A DNA stretch of 33,189 bases from Candidatus Zhuqueibacterota bacterium (lineage in GTDB: Bacteria; Zhuqueibacterota; Zhuqueibacteria; Oceanimicrobiales; Oceanimicrobiaceae). The notes under the pieces are model-generated. The model ran no database searches, was not told the DNA's origin, and saw only the letters and a list, made by a program, of their open reading frames with translations. The DNA lies in the NCBI GenBank assembly GCA_029262055.1, contig JAJDAD010000075.1:1-33189 (forward strand). The letters are read 5' to 3'. Positions 24,963 through 33,189 of this stretch are shown here, in pieces. Both the position numbers and the translations under genes were made by a program. The stretch's first letter is position 1, and each line of letters begins with the position of its first letter.

Positions 24963-26516
24963 CTATTCCCATTCGATTGTGCTGGGCGGCTTGGAACTTA
25001 TGTCGTAGACCACGCGGTTTACCCCGCGCACTTCATTTATGATCCTGTTTGAAACCTGTCCAAGTATTTCATGTGGAATGTGTATCCAGTCGGCGGTCAT
25101 ACCATCGCTGCTGCCTACTGCGCGCAGGCCAACGACGTTTTCATACGTGCGGCGATCACCCATGACGCCTACGGATTTTACCGGCAACAGAACCGCGAAG
25201 GCCTGCCAGATGCGATCGTACCAGCCGGTTGCGCGCAGCTCCCCGATAAAGATGGCGTCGACTTCCCGCAGCAGGAGCAGCCGGTCCGGTGTGATGTCTC
25301 CGAGCACGCGTACCGCCAGGCCGGGGCCCGGGAACGGGTGTCGGCCGAGTACGACATCGGGGATGCCAAGCTGTCGACCTACTTTTCTGACTTCATCTTT
25401 AAATAATTCGCGCAGCGGCTCGATCAGTTTCAGGTTCATGGTCTCAGGCAAGCCGCCTACGTTATGGTGCGTCTTGATGGTTGCGGACGGCCCCTGCGTC
25501 GAGACACTCTCGATGACGTCCGGGTAAAGCGTACCCTGGACCAGAAACTGCACGTCCGGGATCTTGTCGGCTTCCGACTCGAAAACCTCGATGAATGTCC
25601 TGCCGATGAGCTTGCGTTTTTGTTCCGGGTCGCTCACCCCTTTAAGCCGGGTCAGAAATGTGTCAACTGCATCGACGGCGATAAAATTGGAATCAAAGGT
25701 GCTCCGGAAAGTCTCTTCGACTTCTCTGGCTTCATTTTTCCTCATTAATCCGTTATCGACAAAAACACAGGTCAGTTGATTGCCGATGGCTTTAAAAACC
25801 AGGGCCGCCGCAACAACCGAATCCACACCGCCGCTCAGTGCACAAATGACTTTACCGCTGCCGACTTTTTGTCGGACCTCGTCAACCGTGCGTTTTACGA
25901 ATGAGTCCGGTGACCACTGTCCCTTGCATTGGCAGATCTCAAAAAGAAAATTACCCAGGATAGCCTGGCCATCGACTGTGTGCGTGACCTCCGGGTGGAA
26001 CTGCACGCAGTATAGATCTTTTTTGCGATTGGCAACGGCCGCAAAGGGTGAGTTGTCGGTGTGTGCAATGGCTTCAAAGTCGGGCGGCAGCGTGGTCAGG
26101 GTGTCGCCATGACTCATCCAGACTTTAGAGTTTTGCTCTATTCCTTTAAAAAGGTCCGCTCTGTCATCAATGGTAAGTTCCGCCAGGCCGAACTCTTTCT
26201 TGGTGACCGCTGTTACCTTGCCGTCATGACAGAGGGCAGCGACCTGCAGTCCGTAGCAAATGCCCAAAATCGGTACTCCGAGGGCAAACAGATCGCGGTC
26301 AGGCATGGGCGCATCCTCGGCGTAAGCCGATTCAGGGCCACCGGACAGGACGATGCCGCTTGGGGCCAACCGGCGCAGCTCGTCGACGGTGGTGTTGTAG
26401 GGCATGATCTCGGAATAGACGCCAAGCTCACGGATCTTGCGCGTAATCAGTTGAGAATACTGCGCGCCAAAATCGAGAACGACGACCAGTTCTGCGGGAG
26501 ACTTATGCATTGTCAC
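24963..26516 (-). CDS. guaA: GMP synthase (glutamine-hydrolysing)
   Basis: A 517-residue enzyme converting XMP to GMP. The N-terminal class I glutaminase has [20 protein letters not shown], the nucleophile C87 in GICYGLQ and QFHPEV. The ATP-pyrophosphatase domain has [11 protein letters not shown] near residue 230, and the C-terminal dimerisation domain ends in PPSTIEWE. The frame opens with GTG directly after the surE stop codon; an ATG two codons later is equally possible. The tight packing implies surE-guaA co-transcription. Confidence 0.97.
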   Translation of the reverse strand: MTMHKSPAELVVVLDFGAQYSQLITRKIRELGVYSEIMPYNTTVDELRRLAPSGIVLSGGPESAYAEDAPMPDRDLFALGVPILGICYGLQVAALCHDGKVTAVTKKEFGLAELTIDDRADLFKGIEQNSKVWMSHGDTLTTLPPDFEAIAHTDNSPFAAVANRKKDLYCVQFHPEVTHTVDGQAILGNFLFEICQCKGQWSPDSFVKRTVDEVRQKVGSGKVICALSGGVDSVVAAALVFKAIGNQLTCVFVDNGLMRKNEAREVEETFRSTFDSNFIAVDAVDTFLTRLKGVSDPEQKRKLIGRTFIEVFESEADKIPDVQFLVQGTLYPDVIESVSTQGPSATIKTHHNVGGLPETMNLKLIEPLRELFKDEVRKVGRQLGIPDVVLGRHPFPGPGLAVRVLGDITPDRLLLLREVDAIFIGELRATGWYDRIWQAFAVLLPVKSVGVMGDRRTYENVVGLRAVGSSDGMTADWIHIPHEILGQVSNRIINEVRGVNRVVYDISSKPPSTIEWE

Positions 26517-27290
26517 TTACGGGGTGAGTCCCCAGGATTCGAGTTGCGGAAGATAGTCGTAGTTCGTCAGGTCGTGGTGTAGGGGGGTCACGGAAACCAT
26601 ATTCTTTGTGATTGCAAAATCGTCGACTGCAAGATTTTCTTCCACGTCAATTTTCTTGCCGGTAAGCCAGTAATAGACACGATTGGCTGGATCCACGCGC
26701 CGGTCGAAATGCTCCAGATAGGCGGATTGCCCCTGACGCGTGATTTGCACGCCGGCTATTTCTGCTTCAGGGACGGGCGGGACATTTACATTCAGCAGCG
26801 TCCCTTGCGGCAGCCCATTGGCGAGAATGACGGCCGCCAGTTTGCGCGCGAATTTTGCGGCATAGGTAAAGTCCGGGTCCGTAAAAGTAGTAAGAGAAAT
26901 GGCAAAAGACGGGATGCGCAGAATGGTACCTTCGGTGGCGGCCGATACCGTGCCGGAGTAGATGGCGTTGATGCCGGAATTGGAACCCTGGTTGATGCCA
27001 GAGATGACCAGGTCCGGTTTTTCCTTCAGTAATGCCCAGTAAGCAATTTTTACACAATCGGCCGGCGTGCCGTTTACGGCATATCCGAAAAAGCGATCAT
27101 TGCGCTCGAAGTTCCATACCCGTAAGGGATCCGAGAGCGTGATGGCGTGCCCAACCGCGCTTTTTTCGCTGTCCGGTGCGACTACCACAACATCCCCGAG
27201 CCCCTGAATTTCTTGCCAAAGGGCCTTCAATCCCGGGGCGCTGATCCCATCGTCATTGCTGAGCAGAATTCTCGGTTTGCGTTCGTCCAT
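26517..27290 (-). CDS. surE: 5'/3'-nucleotidase SurE
   Basis: A 257-residue stationary-phase survival phosphatase that removes phosphate from nucleoside monophosphates. The metal site is LLSNDDGISAPG near the N-terminus, with PDSEKSAVGHAIT and SGINQGSNSG as the other family motifs. The gene begins six bases after the accD stop and ends where guaA starts, so the three genes sit in one tight cluster. Confidence 0.96.
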   Translation of the reverse strand: MDERKPRILLSNDDGISAPGLKALWQEIQGLGDVVVVAPDSEKSAVGHAITLSDPLRVWNFERNDRFFGYAVNGTPADCVKIAYWALLKEKPDLVISGINQGSNSGINAIYSGTVSAATEGTILRIPSFAISLTTFTDPDFTYAAKFARKLAAVILANGLPQGTLLNVNVPPVPEAEIAGVQITRQGQSAYLEHFDRRVDPANRVYYWLTGKKIDVEENLAVDDFAITKNMVSVTPLHHDLTNYDYLPQLESWGLTP

Positions 27291-27296
27291 GATCGC

Positions 27297-28241
27297 CTAG
27301 TTTGACTGCTCCTGGTCCAGGTCACCGGCCAGTGGTAGGTCGATGGCCGCAAGTTTTTCCACTTCTTCGTTGCTCAACTCACCGTTCGGCAGGGAGGACT
27401 GAGCACCGTCGCTGCAGAACTCCAGGACATCTCTAATCTTTTCTTTCATTTCATCGCGGGGCACTACGGCGTCGACAAACCCGTGTTTCAATTGGAACTC
27501 CGCTCTTTGAAACCCGTCCGGCAAATCCTGGCCGATTGTTTGTTTGATAACCCTTGGGCCTGCAAAACCGATCAGCGCACCGGGTTCCGCCAGAATAACA
27601 TCGCCCAGCATCGCGTAGCTGGCCGTGACGCCACCGGTGGTGGGGTCGGTGACAATTGAAATAAAGGGCAGTCCGTTCTCGCTCAGTTTTGCCAGGCGGG
27701 CCGATGTCTTGGCCAGTTGCATCAGGGAAATCGCTCCCTCCATCATGCGCGCACCGCCGGAGGCGGAGATTATGATGAGGGGCAGTTTGCGGTTTAGGGC
27801 CTCGTCTGCCGCACGGGCAATTTTTTCACCGACGACCGAGCCCATGCTGCCGCCGATAAAAGAAAAATCCATGATACTCATGACGACTTCATGCCCGAAC
27901 ATTTTGCCAAAGCCCGTACGAATGGCATCGTTGTGTCCGGTCTTTTTTACCGCGGCTTTCAGTTGGTCGGAGTACTTCTTGGTTGCCTTGAATTTCAGAA
28001 AGTCCACCGATGAAATATTCGCATTGAATTCGTCAAATTGGCCGTCATCGAGCAAATAGCGGATATAGTCAGCGCTCTGAATGCGAAAGTGAAAGCCACA
28101 TTTGTTGCACACGTGCGAGTTTTCTTCCAGTTTTTTCTTGTAAATGATCTCGCCGCACGGTTCACATTTGAGCCACAGCTCAGGCATTTCCTTTTTCGTT
28201 TGTGGTTTGATGCCTTTTGTTGCGCGCTTAAACCAGCTCAT
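27297..28241 (-). CDS. accD: Acetyl-CoA carboxylase carboxyltransferase subunit beta
   Basis: A 314-residue protein with the N-terminal zinc finger KCEPC...CNKCGFHF (C26, C29, C45, C48). The carboxyltransferase fold follows, with GGSMGSVVGEKIARA, SASGGARMMEGAISLMQ and DPTTGGVTASYAMLGDV. It catalyses the second step of malonyl-CoA formation together with AccA, which is not in this window. The ATG has AAGGAGG, a strong site. Confidence 0.97.
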   Translation of the reverse strand: MSWFKRATKGIKPQTKKEMPELWLKCEPCGEIIYKKKLEENSHVCNKCGFHFRIQSADYIRYLLDDGQFDEFNANISSVDFLKFKATKKYSDQLKAAVKKTGHNDAIRTGFGKMFGHEVVMSIMDFSFIGGSMGSVVGEKIARAADEALNRKLPLIIISASGGARMMEGAISLMQLAKTSARLAKLSENGLPFISIVTDPTTGGVTASYAMLGDVILAEPGALIGFAGPRVIKQTIGQDLPDGFQRAEFQLKHGFVDAVVPRDEMKEKIRDVLEFCSDGAQSSLPNGELSNEEVEKLAAIDLPLAGDLDQEQSN

Positions 28242-28360
28242 TTTGTTCCTCCTTTGAAAAGAGGTTTATCAAGATCGTATCCCCTTTCTGTTGCGTGATG
28301 CTTGTGTGTTTTCCGGTTTCCCGACAGCCTGTCCGGCCCCGCCGTGGCCTGTGCCAAATC

Positions 28361-29935
28361 TCAAGCTCCCTTCGGTTCGAGTTTAACCACCGGTAAAATC
28401 ATTTCTTCGAGTGAAACGCCGCCGTGCTGCAAGCTGTCACGATAGTGGTTCAAATAATGATGATAGTTTGTCGGGTAGACAAAGTAATAGTCTTCTTTCG
28501 CCAGCAGATAGTTGAAATTTATGCCGCGCGCGGGCAGTTTGTAAACCTCCGGATCGCGAATGATAATGGCATGCTTGGGATCGACCTTGAGACTCTTGCC
28601 GTATTTGTAACGTAAATTGGTCGACGTCGCCCGGTCTCCAATTACTTTCGCTCCCCGCATCCCGCGAATACTACCGTGATCGGTGGTAATGATGACGACC
28701 GAGTCGCGCTGTGCAAGCTCTTTCAGGATTTGAAAAACGTAGCTGTGTTCGAACCAAGATTTCGTGAGGGAGCGGTAGGCCGCTTCGTCCGGCGCGATCT
28801 CGCGTAAGACTTCGGAATCGCTGCGGCTGTGCGCCAGTATGTCCACAAAGTTGACCACGATTGCCGACAGGGGGATGTTGGAGTAGGTCGCGACCTTTCT
28901 GGCCACATTGCGGGCCTCGTTCACATCGAGAATCTTGACGTACTTCGAAGCCGGTTTCAGGTCGATTCCAAGAGACTCGAGTTGAAAGTCGAGGAGCTGG
29001 TGTTCGAAGCGATTCAGACTGTGCTCGTCGTCTTCGGCATTCACCCAAAACTCCGGACGACGCTCCGCAATCTCACTGGGGAAGAGGCCGCTGAAAATGG
29101 CATTCCTGGAAAATGGCGTGGCTGTCGGCAAAATGGAGTAGTAATACTCCTTGTCTATTTTGAAATAGGGGTAAAGCAAAGGTTCGATGGTCAACAACTG
29201 GTCGAGGCGCAGATTGTCCAGCACCAGGAAGACGACATTGCGTTTTTCCTGCAAGTGCGGCAGGACATAGCGTTTTATCAAATCCGGCGATAGCGGCGGT
29301 GCTTCCTGCTCACCGTTCAGCCAAAAGGGGTAGTGGTTTTCGACGAATTTCCCAAACTCCACATTGCATTCGCGGAATTGATCCTTCAAGGTCTGCTTCA
29401 GGCCCAGCTCGCGGTGCCCGTCGGTTTCGATCTCCCATTCACTCAGGCTACAATAGACGTCGATCCAGTCTTGCCAGGTCATCGTGCCGGTCAGCATCTG
29501 ACTGATCTGGTTAAACTCGCTGATGTAGTTTTTTGAGATGTGGGCGCCGGTGATCTGAGTGCGTTCGAGGATCTTCTTGCAGGTCATGAGAATCTGGCTG
29601 GGATTGACCGGCTTGGTGAGATAGTCGTCTATCTTGCTGCCGATGGCGTCTTCCATCAGTGATTCTTCTTCACTTTTTGTGACCATCACCACGGGCAGGG
29701 CAGGATTGATTTCCTTGATCTCGCCTAGGGCCGTGAGACCGTCTTTGCCGTGCAGCATCTCGTCCAACAGCACCATGTCAAAAGCTTCGGTGATGATCAG
29801 TGCGATGGCGTCGTCGGCATTGGTGCATGGCGTAACATCGTAACCACGTTCCTGCAAAAACATGACATGGGAACGCAAGAGTTCGATCTCATCGTCTACC
29901 CAGAGAATTTTTTTCTTTACTGCCACTTTTCTCAT
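28361..29935 (-). CDS. PorX-like response regulator with PglZ domain
   Basis: A 524-residue protein. The receiver domain (1-125) has the acidic pair D14/D15, phospho-acceptor D58 in MVLLDEM and K108 in TKPV. After a helical linker comes a PglZ alkaline-phosphatase-type domain (about 200-520: VFLVLDNLRLDQLL, PTATPFSRNAIFSG, IITTDHGSIRG). This pairing is PorX, known from Bacteroidota as a type IX secretion and oligonucleotide-phosphodiesterase regulator. No type IX secretion genes are nearby, so the target here is unknown. A well-spaced sigma70-like promoter lies upstream. Confidence 0.9.
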   Translation of the reverse strand: MRKVAVKKKILWVDDEIELLRSHVMFLQERGYDVTPCTNADDAIALIITEAFDMVLLDEMLHGKDGLTALGEIKEINPALPVVMVTKSEEESLMEDAIGSKIDDYLTKPVNPSQILMTCKKILERTQITGAHISKNYISEFNQISQMLTGTMTWQDWIDVYCSLSEWEIETDGHRELGLKQTLKDQFRECNVEFGKFVENHYPFWLNGEQEAPPLSPDLIKRYVLPHLQEKRNVVFLVLDNLRLDQLLTIEPLLYPYFKIDKEYYYSILPTATPFSRNAIFSGLFPSEIAERRPEFWVNAEDDEHSLNRFEHQLLDFQLESLGIDLKPASKYVKILDVNEARNVARKVATYSNIPLSAIVVNFVDILAHSRSDSEVLREIAPDEAAYRSLTKSWFEHSYVFQILKELAQRDSVVIITTDHGSIRGMRGAKVIGDRATSTNLRYKYGKSLKVDPKHAIIIRDPEVYKLPARGINFNYLLAKEDYYFVYPTNYHHYLNHYRDSLQHGGVSLEEMILPVVKLEPKGA

Positions 29936-29961
29936 GATCCGTTGTTAAAACAAGAACTTTT

Positions 29962-29990
29962 AAAATAGCGATAATGTACTAGATAGTCAA
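29962..29990 (-). promoter_or_regulatory. Sigma70-like promoter for the PorX-like gene
   Basis: On the minus strand TTGACT (29990-29985) is followed after exactly 17 bases by TATTTT (29967-29962), ending about 27 bases before the start codon at 29935. Confidence 0.6.
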
Positions 29991-30083
29991 TACGCATTTG
30001 TTGCTATGTCGACTGCCCGGGACTCTGCAAATGCGGTTAGAGAGTGACAGAAATAGTGAGTGGATTAGAGGGAGATGAAAATG

Positions 30084-30105
30084 GGAGCGACCTCAAGTTC
30101 GCTCC
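30084..30105 (-). terminator. Hairpin after the thioesterase gene
   Basis: GGAGCGA (30084-30090) pairs with TCGCTCC (30099-30105), 11 bases past the stop codon. The bases after it on the minus strand (CATTTTC) form only a weak U-tract. Confidence 0.5.
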
Positions 30106-30115
30106 TTCTTTCGAG

Positions 30116-30607
30116 TTAGCGGGGAGCTCGCAGTGCTTCTTTTTGTCTCATGCGGAAGTCCCTTCTGATTACCGCTTGTTGCCAACGGCGTTGCTCTTCG
30201 GGGGTTTCCGCAACAATCGGTTCGACTGGCGTAGGTTTCTTATTCTCATCGAGGGCCACGAAAGTCAGATAGGCGGTACTGGTGTGTTTGCGCTCGCCGG
30301 TTTCCAGGTCTTCGGAAAATACCTTGGCGCCGCATTCCATCGATGTCCGGAAGGCCCGGTTGACTGACGCCTTGACGATGATCAGGGCGCCTACTTTGAT
30401 CGGGTGCCGAAAGTCGAGATAGTCCATCGAGGCGGTTACCACCGGCCTACGGCAGTGGCGGTGCGCGGCGACCGCGCAAGCGATGTCTATCATGTGCATG
30501 ACCTTGCCGCCCAGGATATTCCCGAGCGTATTGGCGTCGTTCGGCAGGACAATTTCGCTCATCTCGATGTGCGTCGTGGCCACTGTTTTCTTAGTTGAAT
30601 CAGTCAA
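30116..30607 (-). CDS. Acyl-CoA thioesterase, hotdog fold (YciA/BACH type)
   Basis: A 163-residue protein with the BACH/YciA core: LPNDANTLGNILGGKVMHMID, then ACAVAAHRHCRRPVVTASMD, DFRHPIKVGALIIV and a C-terminal STAYLTFVALDENKKP. It is expected to hydrolyse medium or long acyl-CoA to free acid and CoA in the cytoplasm; the chain-length preference is not readable. It follows the MBL-fold gene by 44 bases. Confidence 0.92.
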   Translation of the reverse strand: MTDSTKKTVATTHIEMSEIVLPNDANTLGNILGGKVMHMIDIACAVAAHRHCRRPVVTASMDYLDFRHPIKVGALIIVKASVNRAFRTSMECGAKVFSEDLETGERKHTSTAYLTFVALDENKKPTPVEPIVAETPEEQRRWQQAVIRRDFRMRQKEALRAPR

Positions 30608-30651
30608 AATATATCCTGGGGTAGTATGCTGAGCTTATGCCCCGCAGAGGT

Positions 30652-31548
30652 TTAAAGCTCAAATCTGGTTCCTTCGATTCCCATCACAGTTTCCGGAAAA
30701 ATCTCCCGGGCTTTGCTTTCCATCTCGGCTAGCTTGTCATCATTATGATATGGGTCGTGATGAAAAAGGACGAGCTTCTTGACGTTCGCGGCCTGCGCAA
30801 CGTTGGCAGCCATTTCGTACGTGCTGTGACCATATCCTTGCGTTTTCCGGTATTCGTCGCAATCGTACTGGGCATCGTGGATAAGCAGATCGGCATTTTT
30901 CGCAAACGCGATCAGGCGCTGGTCATGACCGACATATCCTTCCGTATCTGTGGCATAAACCACGGTCTGCTCCCGGGTCGAGATTTTCAGCACAAAGGTG
31001 CCGATTTTGGGATGAGCGTAGTTCTGCATGGCGGTTAGCACTGCGGCGTTGGCGGGAATGGACGCCAGGCTGTTACTTTTGATGTGCTCGGGATTTGGCT
31101 GGTCACGGTGAAAGACCAGAGCGTTGCGTTCGGACAGGTCGTTGAAGTGCAACTCCGCTTTGAATTCATCCAGTTCGATTGGACTAAACTGCGGCCCCAT
31201 ATTTATTGCGAAAATATGTTCCAGGTCATTTGAGAAGACCCTGGGGCCAAACAGGTTGATAGTGCAGGTGGGACAATACGCCGGCGCGAAATAGAGAAAT
31301 CCCTGGATGTGATCGTGATGCGTGTGCGAGAAGACAATGTTGGTTGTAGATGCTTTCCCGGCCGCACTCTTCATGAGTTCAAGACCAAGGTTGACGATGC
31401 CCGTGCCTGCATCCAGAATGATGCGGTGGTCCAACACGCCTACTTCGACACAAGCGGTGTTGCCGCCAAAGCGCAGGGTGTCCCGTCCCGGCGTGGGATA
31501 ACTCCCGCGTACACCCCATAGTTTTACAAAAAAGTCCTGGTTGGCCAT
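30652..31548 (-). CDS. MBL-fold metallo-hydrolase
   Basis: A 298-residue metallo-beta-lactamase-fold protein. It has WGVRGSYPTPG near the N-terminus, GGNTACVEV and ILDAGTGI, and the metal motif FSHTHHDHIQG (H75-x-H77-x-D79-H80). Later metal ligands are in IHDAQYDCDEY and LVLFHHDPYHNDD. The N-terminal pattern matches the group of RNase Z/PhnP-like hydrolases often linked to cyclic-nucleotide or phosphodiester cleavage. The exact substrate is unknown. Confidence 0.9.
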   Translation of the reverse strand: MANQDFFVKLWGVRGSYPTPGRDTLRFGGNTACVEVGVLDHRIILDAGTGIVNLGLELMKSAAGKASTTNIVFSHTHHDHIQGFLYFAPAYCPTCTINLFGPRVFSNDLEHIFAINMGPQFSPIELDEFKAELHFNDLSERNALVFHRDQPNPEHIKSNSLASIPANAAVLTAMQNYAHPKIGTFVLKISTREQTVVYATDTEGYVGHDQRLIAFAKNADLLIHDAQYDCDEYRKTQGYGHSTYEMAANVAQAANVKKLVLFHHDPYHNDDKLAEMESKAREIFPETVMGIEGTRFEL

Positions 31549-31620
31549 GCTAACTAGTCCTCAAACGATGCTTATCTTAGACGCAATACAGCAAATCATT
31601 GAGATCGTCGTCGTGGGCGC

Positions 31621-32751
31621 TCAGGTAATCTTGAACACTCTTTTCAGCAAACCTGACTCCTGACCGTTCTTGCCGTTTACTTGTGCGACCAGGGTCTGGG
31701 TGATTTTCTGAAAGGCCTGTGAGACAGGAGAATCCGGATTGGAGATAACGATGGGTGTGCCACTGTCTCCTCCTTCACGGGTAGCTTGTTCCAGCGGGAT
31801 TTCTCCTAAAAACGGTATGGACATCTTGCCGGCCATTTTCTTGCCGCCGCCTTGGCCGAAGATGTCGTAGTGATTACCGGTGTCCGGCGCAACGAAATAA
31901 CTCATGTTTTCGATGACACCGAGCACGGGCACTTCGACCTTCTTAAACATGTTGATACCTTTCTTGGCGTCTGCTAGAGCGACCGCTTGCGGCGTAGAGA
32001 CAATCACTGCACCGGTAAGCGCCATGGTCTGAGTCAGAGTCAGTTGTGCGTCACCGGTGCCCGGCGGCATGTCGATGATCAGATAATCCAGCTCTCCCCA
32101 GTCGACGTCGGACAGGAATTGTTGGATCATCCGCCCGACCAGCGGTCCGCGCCAGATTATGGCGGCATCGCCTTGCGAAATAAACCCGACTGAAACCATG
32201 TCGACGTCATGCCGCCTGAGGGGTGCAATGCGGTTGTTGCGGGTGGTAAGTTTCTGGTCCAGCCCCATCATGATCGGAATATTGGGCCCGTAAATATCCG
32301 CGTCCAGCAATCCGACCTTTGCACCACTCTTGGCTAGGGAGACCGCGAGGTTGACCGATACGGTGGTTTTGCCGACGCCACCCTTGCCGCTGGCAACTGC
32401 GATGGTGTGCTTTGCGTTTGGCAACACTTTTTGCGGTGCCGGCGGCGGCCCGGCAGCGCTCTGCGGTCCCTGTGGCGGCGCGGACTGCAGGACCTTTAGC
32501 GGATCATTAACGCCGCTGCTTACCTGCACGCTTTCAACGCCGGCGACCGCCTTTACGGCCGTTTCGGCGCTTTTGAGCACTGCGTCCTTGAATGGGAATT
32601 TCTCGTCTTTGAATAGAACGGAAAAGGTGACCGTGCTGTCTGCAACCTTCACGTCCTTGATCATTCGGCTCTCGACTAAATTCAAGCCGGACTGTGGATC
32701 GCGCACATTTTGCAGGGCGGTCAGTATATCTTCATGGGAAATATTGCTCAT
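31621..32751 (-). CDS. mrp: Mrp/ApbC-type P-loop ATPase, Fe-S cluster carrier
   Basis: A 376-residue protein. The N-terminal MIP18/DUF59 domain (1-90) is joined by a Pro/Ala/Gln-rich linker to a ParA-like ATPase with deviant Walker A SGKGGVGKTT (121-130). YLIIDMPPGTGDAQLTL and GVIENMSYF also mark the family. Many Mrp/NBP35 proteins carry a CxxC after MSYF that holds the cluster; here the position reads VAPDTGNHYDIFG with no cysteines. Cluster binding may therefore be altered. It heads the run toward the MBL gene and has a promoter-like sequence upstream. Confidence 0.93.
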   Translation of the reverse strand: MSNISHEDILTALQNVRDPQSGLNLVESRMIKDVKVADSTVTFSVLFKDEKFPFKDAVLKSAETAVKAVAGVESVQVSSGVNDPLKVLQSAPPQGPQSAAGPPPAPQKVLPNAKHTIAVASGKGGVGKTTVSVNLAVSLAKSGAKVGLLDADIYGPNIPIMMGLDQKLTTRNNRIAPLRRHDVDMVSVGFISQGDAAIIWRGPLVGRMIQQFLSDVDWGELDYLIIDMPPGTGDAQLTLTQTMALTGAVIVSTPQAVALADAKKGINMFKKVEVPVLGVIENMSYFVAPDTGNHYDIFGQGGGKKMAGKMSIPFLGEIPLEQATREGGDSGTPIVISNPDSPVSQAFQKITQTLVAQVNGKNGQESGLLKRVFKIT

Positions 32752-32799
32752 GAGAATGTATGGACTCCAGGTCAGAAGATTAGGCTAAAATTGGAAGAG

Positions 32800-32829
32800 A
32801 TAATATAGCATGATATTCAAAAAAGTCAA
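32800..32829 (-). promoter_or_regulatory. Sigma70-like promoter for mrp
   Basis: On the minus strand TTGACT (32829-32824) is followed by overlapping -10 boxes TATATT (32807-32802, spacing 16) and TATTAT (32805-32800, spacing 18), about 50 bases before the start codon. The rest of the divergent gap (32830-33037) has no gene and no clear plus-strand promoter. Confidence 0.55.
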
Positions 32830-33037
32830 ACAAATTCAGGTAGTTCGGCGACGAGCGAATTGCCGTTTTCAGGCAGGTTGCCGCAGCCAGGTATGTCAAA
32901 TTATACTCTGATCTTCTTGTTTCTGAGCGCCAGATTCTTTTCTTGAAATAGGTTGGTCCATGTCGGAGTTCCTTTTTACGTAGGTACACCTATTCCCAAG
33001 GCAAAGACATTTATTCAGTATATTGGGAGAGAGCTTC

Positions 33038-33189
33038 ATGAATCACAATAAAGCAGTCGTCGGTGTGAACTTGATCCTTGCAGGGATGATATTCCTGTTC
33101 GTGTCCGCCAAGCCCGCGCGTTCGATGAGCGAAACTGCGATAGGCCAGGATCTGTTGCAGCAAGCCTTTCAAAAGCATGTTGCGGATGG
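33038..33189 (+). CDS. N-terminus of an exported protein, cut by the window edge
   Basis: Fifty codons and two bases are present, starting ATG at 33038 with GGGAG/GAGAG about eight bases upstream. The product opens MNHNKAVVGVNLILAG and continues with a hydrophobic core and a small-residue stretch (SAKPARS), a typical signal peptide, then SETAIGQDLLQQAFQKHV. It is the only plus-strand gene and is divergent from mrp. The family is not recognisable from this fragment. Confidence 0.65.
   Translation, partial: MNHNKAVVGVNLILAGMIFLFVSAKPARSMSETAIGQDLLQQAFQKHVAD

Overview
The window is a bacterial chromosome segment with almost every gene on the minus strand; the only plus-strand gene starts at the right edge. 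Strong Shine-Dalgarno sites (AGGAGG-like), a PorX-type response regulator with a PglZ domain, an ECF sigma/anti-sigma module, M1 and BP_6/TPR exported proteins and a tandem pair of EutN/CcmL microcompartment vertex proteins suggest an FCB-related lineage such as a Calditrichota/KSB1-like bacterium. This placement is an inference from gene content, not from a marker-gene tree.

The standout region is 1166-8298, a complete diversity-generating retroelement (DGR). In transcription order (right to left) it holds a GAF-PAS-sigma54 activator, a 999-residue membrane-anchored NACHT ATPase whose C-terminal FGE/C-type-lectin-like domain carries the variable repeat (VR 3301-3428), an Avd accessory protein, a run of six stem-loops (2643-2839), the template repeat (TR 2407-2534) and the DGR reverse transcriptase. 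I aligned TR and VR by hand. They differ at 18 of 128 positions, and 17 of those fall on template adenines (35 adenines in the TR), changing ten codons of the NACHT protein. That is the signature of adenine-directed mutagenic retrohoming. The diversified domain is predicted to be cytoplasmic, which suggests a diversifying intracellular sensor or immune-type STAND protein rather than a surface adhesin.

To the left of the DGR are a secreted isochorismatase-family hydrolase and the first codons of a Rossmann-type protein. To the right come an exported M1 metallopeptidase and transketolase (with a clear intrinsic terminator), tRNA-Pro(UGG), rdgB behind two overlapping microcompartment vertex genes, and a small zinc-ribbon protein.

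Next is an envelope-stress-like set: ECF sigma factor, membrane anti-sigma-like protein, and an HtrA-like protein in which all three catalytic residues are replaced. Upstream of it lie holA, a 35-residue MetS-like transporter subunit overlapping the holA start, a sodium-dependent SNF-family transporter and uppP. From 20628 to 32751 the genes are mostly housekeeping: a small outer-membrane-type protein, a TPR/periplasmic-binding protein, glmS, guaA, surE, accD, the PorX-like regulator, an acyl-CoA thioesterase, an MBL-fold hydrolase and an Mrp-type Fe-S ATPase. No CRISPR array, rRNA or insertion sequence was seen.
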